Shown here one piece after another: positions 6,611 to 9,935 of a stretch of 9,935 bases of DNA. The stretch lies in NCBI GenBank assembly GCA_014361095.1, contig JACIWF010000040.1:1-9935 (forward strand). Reading direction: 5' to 3'. The notes below the pieces were generated by a model. The model did no database searches. It saw nothing but the letters and a program-made list of their open reading frames with translations, and was not told the DNA's origin. Numbering within the stretch: position 1 is the first letter of the stretch; each line of letters starts with the position of its first letter. Origin of the DNA: Hadesarchaea archaeon (GTDB lineage Archaea; Hadarchaeota; Hadarchaeia; Hadarchaeales; Hadarchaeaceae). The translations under genes and the position numbers were made by a program.

Positions 6611-6633
6611 GATTGCCGGTGGTATTTTCTACG

Positions 6634-7827
6634 GTGCTGTCGGTGTACGAGGACATTCTCTTCATCGTGGCCATGTTCATCCTTTTCTGGATCTCTCTTG
6701 GTCTGGTGGACAGGTGGTTCAACCTTAAGAGGCACGGTTTTTCCATTTCCCCGGGTGTACTGATGTGGCGCACCAAGCGCGGCCTCAAATTCATCAGGCG
6801 GGTTGGTAAGGCCACGGGGTTCTGGCGTCTCTACGGTGACTTTGCCGTGGTGGCGGGAATTGGGCTGATGGTTTTTGTTTTCATCAACTTGGTGCTCAAC
6901 TTGATGGTCCTGTTAACCCAGCCCACTGCTGCTGTTGCCGGAGTCCAGTTGGTTTTGCCCGGGCTGGTTCCCGGACTTACTCCGCTGGCTTGGGTAATAG
7001 GCATCGCCACCGTTCTCCTTGTCCATGAGTTCGCCCACGGCTTCCTGCTCAGCTCTCAGGGACTTAAGATAAAGTCGGTTGGGGGAATGCTGGTTGTGGC
7101 AATACCGGGAGCTTTTGTTGAGCCGGACGAAAAACAGCTCAGTAAGGCGCCAGTTCTGAAGCGACTGAGGATGTATGCGGCCGGGGCATTTTCAAATGTA
7201 CTCTTTGCCCTCCTCTGTCTCCTGATAATCGTCCTTCTCGTCGTTCCGAAACCGGGAGCTTACGTCTATGCTGTTGCCAAAGATTACCCTGCCGACAACT
7301 GCGGCATAACCCCCGGCATGAGGATTTATTCCATCGATGGCATCCAGATAAACACCCCCGATGACTTCGAGAAATTCATGGCTCTAACCAAACCAGGTGA
7401 AAGCGTGAAACTGGTGACCAGTGCCGGAGAAATGGTAGTCACGCTGGCGCAACATCCGAGCCTTGAAGACAGAGGGTATCTTGGCGTGGCGCTTTTTTCG
7501 GCGTTTTCCCGGTGGAATTTCATCAATCCATTGTTTGTTCTCTGGACGGCCATGTCCGAGCTGATGGGCGGCAATGTCTTCCATCCCTTTATCTTCGAGG
7601 CCTTGGTTCCCTGGGCCGTCATCGATATATTGAAATGGATGTTTGTCCTGAATATCGGCATTGGTCTCTTTAATCTGATGCCGGCGGTTCCCCTCGATGG
7701 TGGCTACATCTTGAGGGGGATTCTGGAAAAGGTGGTTTCTGAGGAGAGGGCCAGGCAAATCACCAGGGCACTGTCGATCCTCGTCTTATTCATAATTTTG
7801 GCCAACTTCCTGCCTTACCTCTGGTGA
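6634..7827 (+). CDS. Site-2 protease (M50 family) membrane metalloprotease with PDZ domain
   Basis: A 397-residue polytopic protein. The zinc site is complete: His131-Glu132-Phe-Ala-His135 in a membrane segment, plus NLMPAVPLDGG with Asp355 as third ligand. Membrane segments lie near residues 4-24, 70-92, 112-140, 185-210, 335-352 and 378-396. A PDZ-like domain (about 215-275, with CGITPGMRIYSIDG) sits between the two catalytic parts. The family cuts membrane-embedded substrates, often to release regulators or clear signal-peptide remnants; the substrate here is unknown. GTG 6634 was chosen from the TATA position; TTG 6613 and GTG 6619 are in-frame alternatives that would add up to 7 residues. 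Its stop is inside the ribosome-binding site of the downstream ubiquitin-like gene, indicating an operon. Confidence 0.92.
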   Translation: MLSVYEDILFIVAMFILFWISLGLVDRWFNLKRHGFSISPGVLMWRTKRGLKFIRRVGKATGFWRLYGDFAVVAGIGLMVFVFINLVLNLMVLLTQPTAAVAGVQLVLPGLVPGLTPLAWVIGIATVLLVHEFAHGFLLSSQGLKIKSVGGMLVVAIPGAFVEPDEKQLSKAPVLKRLRMYAAGAFSNVLFALLCLLIIVLLVVPKPGAYVYAVAKDYPADNCGITPGMRIYSIDGIQINTPDDFEKFMALTKPGESVKLVTSAGEMVVTLAQHPSLEDRGYLGVALFSAFSRWNFINPLFVLWTAMSELMGGNVFHPFIFEALVPWAVIDILKWMFVLNIGIGLFNLMPAVPLDGGYILRGILEKVVSEERARQITRALSILVLFIILANFLPYLW

Positions 7828-7831
7828 TGGA

Positions 7832-8044
7832 ATGGCAGTTGAGGTCAGGGTTAAAATTGTCGGGCAAAGATCAACGCGCAGGGTGAAGGTGGAACCAGGC
7901 ACCACCATCGCTGAATTGCTTAAAAAGGTCGGTCAGAATCGCGAGACCGTGGTTGTGAGACTGAACGGCAGGATCGTCGCTGAGGAGGAGCCCCTGAAAA
8001 AAGGGGACTTGGTGGAAATCCTTCCGGTAGTGACGGGTGGTTGA
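7832..8044 (+). CDS. MoaD/ThiS-type ubiquitin-like sulfur carrier (TtuB/SAMP-like)
   Basis: A 70-residue beta-grasp protein ending in VVTGG. The free C-terminal Gly-Gly is the site that an E1-like enzyme adenylates and converts to a thiocarboxylate. Other family marks are the hydrophobic VRVKIVG start, VEPGTTIAELLKKVG (21-35), VVVRLNGRIV (40-49) and LKKGDLVEILPVV (55-67). Because the next gene is a TtuA/Ncs6-type thiolase, the likely job is to donate sulfur for tRNA 2-thiouridine formation, as TtuB does in Thermus and SAMP2 in Haloferax. Roles in molybdopterin synthesis or protein conjugation remain possible. The E1-like partner is not in the window. GGTGAT (7823-7828), overlapping the protease stop, lies 3 nt before the ATG. 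Confidence 0.9.
   Translation: MAVEVRVKIVGQRSTRRVKVEPGTTIAELLKKVGQNRETVVVRLNGRIVAEEEPLKKGDLVEILPVVTGG
8036..8044 (+). promoter_or_regulatory. Ribosome-binding site formed by the diglycine codons of the sulfur carrier
   Basis: The last two sense codons of the ubiquitin-like gene, GGT GGT (8036-8041), are also the GGTGG Shine-Dalgarno site, 4 nt before the GTG start of the thiolase at 8045. The stop TGA (8042-8044) directly abuts that start. The arrangement implies tight translational coupling of carrier and enzyme. Confidence 0.7.
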
Positions 8045-9004
8045 GTGCTAAGATGCAGCTTCTGCGGCCGGAGAGCCGTTTACCATAGGCGCTACGCCGG
8101 TGTTTTTCTGTGTGACCGGTGCATGATAAAAAGCGTTGAGCGAAGGTTTCGCAGGGCAATCAACCAGAACAAGCTCGTCAATCCGGGTGAAAGGATTGCC
8201 GTGGCTGTTTCGGGCGGTAAGGACAGCGTCGCCTGCCTGCATCTGCTCCACAATTACTGCCGGGGAAAGCGCGGTGAGGTGGTGGCCATAACCGTGGACG
8301 AGGGCATAAAGGGCTATCGTGATGGGAGCCTGCCGTTGGCCAGAGAAAACGCGGAGATCCTCGGCGTTGAGCATCATTTGGTCAGTTTTAAAAGCGCTTT
8401 TGGTGCCACGTTGGACGAGATGGTCAGGATCGCGGCCAAGAGAGGCACGGGGTTAAATCCCTGCACCTACTGCGGCGTCATGCGTCGGCACCTGCTGAAT
8501 CAAGCGGCACGGGAGTTAAGGGCGGACAAGCTGGCAACGGGACACAATCTAGACGACGAGACGCAGGCCATAATGTTGAACTATGTTAGGGCCGACCTTT
8601 CCAGATTGTACCGTCTTGCGCCCATTTATGCGCCACGGGAGGGTTTTGTGCCCAGAATTAAACCCCTGCGGGAGATTCCGGAAAAAGAGATCGGACTCTA
8701 CGTTTTGCTTAAGGGCATAAAGGTTCATCTGGCCGTTTGTCCCTACGCGAGCGGGATTCACACGGAGATACGAGATTTTTTAAACAGCCTTGAGGCCAAT
8801 CATCCCAATTCAAAGTTCATGATACTTCGTATGTTTGAGGAGATCAGGCCCTATCTGAAGGAGGCTGTCCCTGAGTTTGAAATGAGGGGCTGTGAGAGGT
8901 GCGGGGAGCCGACTTCCACGAGGCTGTGCAAGACGTGCGAGCTGCTTCAGGGCATCGGTTTGGCGAAGAGACGAAAAAAGCTTATTTCAGATGGAGATAG
9001 TTGA
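8045..9004 (+). CDS. ttuA: TtuA/Ncs6-family tRNA 2-thiouridine synthetase (PP-loop, iron-sulfur)
   Basis: A 319-residue protein with the full TtuA layout: N-terminal zinc finger (Cys4, Cys7, Cys23, Cys26), ATP-binding PP-loop SGGKDS (56-61), Cys140 and Cys143 in PCTYC, Cys232 in VCPYA, and a C-terminal zinc finger (Cys283, Cys286, Cys295, Cys298). From family knowledge, Thermus TtuA holds its 4Fe-4S cluster with Cys130, Cys133 and Cys222; the spacings of 3 and 89 residues are identical here. The enzyme adenylates a tRNA uridine and replaces its 2-oxygen with sulfur from a ubiquitin-like thiocarboxylate. The target could be U54 (a thermophile trait) or wobble U34 (NcsA/Ncs6 role); sequence inspection alone does not decide. 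The GTG start is forced by Cys4 and by the adjacent ribosome-binding site. SRP RNA begins about 4 nt after its stop. Confidence 0.94.
   Translation: MLRCSFCGRRAVYHRRYAGVFLCDRCMIKSVERRFRRAINQNKLVNPGERIAVAVSGGKDSVACLHLLHNYCRGKRGEVVAITVDEGIKGYRDGSLPLARENAEILGVEHHLVSFKSAFGATLDEMVRIAAKRGTGLNPCTYCGVMRRHLLNQAARELRADKLATGHNLDDETQAIMLNYVRADLSRLYRLAPIYAPREGFVPRIKPLREIPEKEIGLYVLLKGIKVHLAVCPYASGIHTEIRDFLNSLEANHPNSKFMILRMFEEIRPYLKEAVPEFEMRGCERCGEPTSTRLCKTCELLQGIGLAKRRKKLISDGDS
8976..8987 (+). promoter_or_regulatory. Putative SRP RNA promoter inside the 3' end of ttuA
   Basis: An A-rich run followed by CTTATTT (8981-8987) is centred 24 nt before the predicted SRP RNA 5' end at 9008. The spacing fits an archaeal TATA box, although the sequence is a moderate match. 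If the RNA has its own promoter it must lie in ttuA codons, since only 3 nt separate stop and RNA. Confidence 0.45.
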
Positions 9005-9007
9005 TTT

Positions 9008-9320
9008 GGCGGCGGGCTAGGCGGGCAGCTACCCCTTGCCTGTACCACAAACGGGGTTCATGGTGGGCCGAAGCCTGCGGGCGGCGCTCGGAACTGCACG
9101 TCGACCTGGCTTTCGGCGACGAAGTCCTGTCCCATCGGGCCGGCGGCGGCAGGGTTCAGGCCGTAGGGTCTGAATTAACTGCCCTTGCCTCCTGAACCCC
9201 CCAGGGGCGGAAGTCAGCAAGGGTGAGGAGGACGTTCGGCGCTGGTGGCAAACGGGATGGAGCTTGAGGCCAGCCATCGATGTACAGGGAAGGCGTCAAC
9301 CGTGGGCGCGCCCGTCGCCT
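9008..9320 (+). ncRNA. Archaeal signal recognition particle RNA (7S RNA)
   Basis: About 313 nt, the usual archaeal size. The SRP54-binding helix 8 is clear: CCTCC (9188-9192) pairs with GGAGG (9227-9231) and encloses a CAGG...GGAA...AGCA pattern with a GGAA tetraloop at 9209-9212. The 5' domain has GGGCTAGGC, the small helices 3 and 4 (AGGC/GCCT and ACCA/TGGT arms) and the conserved GGGCCGAAGC junction near 9066. The ends pair as archaeal helix 1: GGCGGCGGGC (9008-9017) with GCCCGTCGCC (9310-9319), one G-U pair in ten, followed by five T. The RNA scaffolds SRP19 and SRP54 and targets ribosomes making membrane or secreted proteins to the Sec translocon. Open reading frames over this segment are spurious. 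Exact ends are inferred from the closing helix and the T run. Confidence 0.93.
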
Positions 9321-9324
9321 TTTT
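9320..9324 (+). terminator. T-run terminator of SRP RNA
   Basis: TTTTT immediately follows the 3' strand of the closing helix, in the position and form expected of an archaeal oligo-T terminator. Confidence 0.65.
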
Positions 9325-9351
9325 GATAAATTTGAAATTTTCGAGTAGAGC

Positions 9352-9360
9352 TTTAATAAT
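9352..9360 (+). promoter_or_regulatory. TATA box of tRNA-Ser
   Basis: TTTAATAAT, preceded by a purine-rich stretch, is centred 25 nt before the mature tRNA 5' end at 9381. It gives the tRNA a promoter of its own, separate from SRP RNA. Confidence 0.6.
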
Positions 9361-9380
9361 CAGTTGAGAGTATTGATTGG

Positions 9381-9482
9381 GCCGGGGTGGCCCAGCCCGG
9401 TAAGGCGGCAGGTTGCTAAACTTTCTGCAGATACCTGCTGGCGCGTTGCGCCTCAGGGGTTCAAATCCCCTCCCCGGCGCCA
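9381..9482 (+). tRNA. tRNA-Ser(GCT) with a 14-nt intron and encoded CCA
   Basis: Acceptor stem GCCGGGG (9381-9387) pairs with CCCCGGC (9472-9478), followed by discriminator G and CCA (9480-9482). The D-stem is GCC (9390-9392) with GGC (9404-9406). The anticodon stem is GCAGG (9408-9412) with CCTGC (9434-9438). After removal of the intron the loop is TTGCTAA, anticodon GCT (9415-9417), reading AGC/AGT serine codons. A long variable arm with a 5-bp stem GGCGC/GCGCC (9440-9452) is typical of tRNA-Ser. The T-arm is AGGGG-TTCAAAT-CCCCT (9455-9471). All stems pair perfectly, so the gene should be functional. Confidence 0.95.
9419..9432 (+). other. 14-nt tRNA intron at position 37/38 with bulge-helix-bulge
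   Basis: The intron AACTTTCTGCAGAT sits at the canonical site one base after the anticodon. The splice motif is complete: a 4-bp central helix of TTGC (9413-9416) with GCAG (9427-9430), one G-U pair included, flanked by 3-nt bulges TAA (9417-9419) and ATA (9431-9433). Cleavage after the second base of each bulge gives the normal 7-nt anticodon loop. The inner loop is only 7 nt. Confidence 0.9.
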
Positions 9483-9520
9483 TCTCTGAGCTTCGGCCGA
9501 TCCACCTTTCAGTTCAACCT

Positions 9521-9530
9521 CTTTTAAGCT
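9521..9530 (+). promoter_or_regulatory. Possible TATA box for the last gene
   Basis: CTTTTAAGCT is centred about 33 nt before the ATG at 9559, predicting a leader of about 7 nt. The CTTTT could also end the tRNA transcript. The rest of 9483-9558 shows nothing else that I can name. Confidence 0.4.
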
Positions 9531-9558
9531 CCGAAATCGAGTTCATTTTAGGATCCAT

Positions 9559-9935
9559 ATGGCAGGAGCTGAAACTCAGACGCTGGCCGGGCGAGTCGTT
9601 TTTCAGTACTTCTACGACTGCGGCGGTGAGATAGATCTTGAAAAAGTTAACCGGGAAAGCTTGAAGGTAATCAGCCGTGCCGCTCCAAAGAGGGCCCGCG
9701 TTCTTGCGCCAAAGTATGAGGAGGTGGGGCTGCAGCCTTTAGAGGTGGAGTTGGCTATCAAAAACATCGATGACCACGAGGCAAAAATTTTGGGCAAGAT
9801 CTTTCCAATAGGAGTCATTGAGATATATGTTGCCGTTGATTTCCATAATTCAACCCTGGAAAATTTAATAAAGCTGGTTAGGCTGGATGAGCGTCCGGTG
9901 AAGTTTCAAGGCGAGGTGGTTGAGTTTGAGACGAT
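9559..9935 (+). CDS. Conserved protein resembling the RMD1/YagE (DUF155) family, 3' end outside the window
   Basis: 125 complete codons run off the right edge. The N-terminal part contains QYFYDCGGEIDLEKVN (16-31), a basic stretch APKRARVLAPKY (about 41-52), a hydrophobic beta-rich segment GKIFPIGVIEIYVAVDF (about 80-96) and an acidic end. The start-plus-FYDxGxEIDLEK style resembles archaeal members of the DUF155/RMD1 family as I remember them, but this is a recollection, not a motif proof. The function of archaeal members is unknown; yeast RMD1 relatives are mitochondrial and linked to translation there. ATG 9559 is favoured by a weak AGGA (9550-9553) 5 nt upstream and by a TATA-like box. 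Gene reality is well supported by continuous coding-like sequence; family placement is tentative. Confidence 0.6.
   Translation, partial: MAGAETQTLAGRVVFQYFYDCGGEIDLEKVNRESLKVISRAAPKRARVLAPKYEEVGLQPLEVELAIKNIDDHEAKILGKIFPIGVIEIYVAVDFHNSTLENLIKLVRLDERPVKFQGEVVEFET

Noticed and set aside
9001..9277. Short open frames on both strands over 9001-9277.
   Set aside because: They cover the SRP RNA, whose helices explain the sequence. The translated products are low-complexity Arg/Gly/Pro strings typical of structured RNA read as protein.
9408..9438. Reading the tRNA without an intron, with an alternative anticodon stem such as GCAG/CTGC.
   Set aside because: That gives a 13-nt loop and leaves the perfect GCAGG/CCTGC stem unused. 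The intron model restores a normal 7-nt loop and produces exact bulge-helix-bulge geometry.
9413..9634. A 73-codon plus-strand frame beginning inside the tRNA.
   Set aside because: It starts in the tRNA intron, continues through the tRNA 3' half and ends in a different frame from the real gene at 9559.
1..9935. Search for mobile elements, CRISPR arrays, defence genes or attachment sites.
   Set aside because: I found no repeat arrays, transposase or integrase sequence, terminal inverted repeats, or a duplicated tRNA 3' end in the visible sequence. Gene content is ordinary archaeal housekeeping.

Overview
The window looks like a piece of the main chromosome of an archaeon, probably thermophilic. 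The evidence is a class I lysyl-tRNA synthetase, an archaeal-type 7S SRP RNA, a tRNA-Ser with a bulge-helix-bulge intron, TATA-type promoters with several apparently leaderless starts, Shine-Dalgarno sites of the GGTGAT/GGTGG kind, a short XPF/ERCC4 nuclease, an RqcH/NEMF homologue and a TtuA-type tRNA thiolase beside a ubiquitin-like sulfur carrier. I cannot fix the lineage. A short XPF without a helicase domain is known from crenarchaea and related lineages, whereas many Euryarchaeota carry the helicase fusion Hef. Gene density is very high: intergenic gaps are mostly under 80 bp and two convergent pairs overlap.

Layout. At 1-1065 (-) lies the N-terminal half of an RqcH/NEMF ribosome-quality-control protein. 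Divergent from it, 20 bp away, is an unrecognised small membrane protein (1086-1484 +), followed by the XPF-like nuclease (about 1554-2249 +). The nuclease overlaps tail-to-tail with a PLP aminotransferase (2212-3387 -). The aminotransferase shares one symmetric TATA region with class I lysS (3435-5024 +), which overlaps tail-to-tail with a three-gene minus-strand unit: cutA (6575-6264), a flavin reductase-like FMN protein (6259-5720) and a nucleotidyltransferase (5715-5005), with 4-bp gaps. cutA in turn shares a symmetric TATA region with a plus-strand unit: a site-2 protease with a PDZ domain (6634-7827), a MoaD/ThiS-type ubiquitin-like protein ending in Gly-Gly (7832-8044) and a TtuA/Ncs6-type thiolase (8045-9004). 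Stable RNAs follow: SRP RNA (about 9008-9320) and tRNA-Ser(GCT) with a 14-nt intron and encoded CCA (9381-9482). The start of a DUF155/RMD1-like protein runs off the right edge (9559-9935).

Function. Much of the window concerns translation and what follows it: tRNA charging (LysRS), tRNA thiolation (ubiquitin-like carrier plus TtuA), tRNA-Ser, rescue of stalled ribosomes (RqcH), membrane targeting of nascent chains (SRP RNA) and membrane proteolysis (site-2 protease). DNA repair (XPF), amino-acid metabolism (aminotransferase) and small soluble proteins make up the rest.

I see no mobile element, CRISPR array, defence island or toxin-antitoxin pair. The most interesting points concern gene organisation: symmetric bidirectional promoters, a ribosome-binding site made from the diglycine codons of the sulfur carrier, an SRP RNA whose promoter must lie in an upstream coding region, back-to-back ribosome-binding sites on opposite strands, and a very small tRNA intron with a textbook splice motif.
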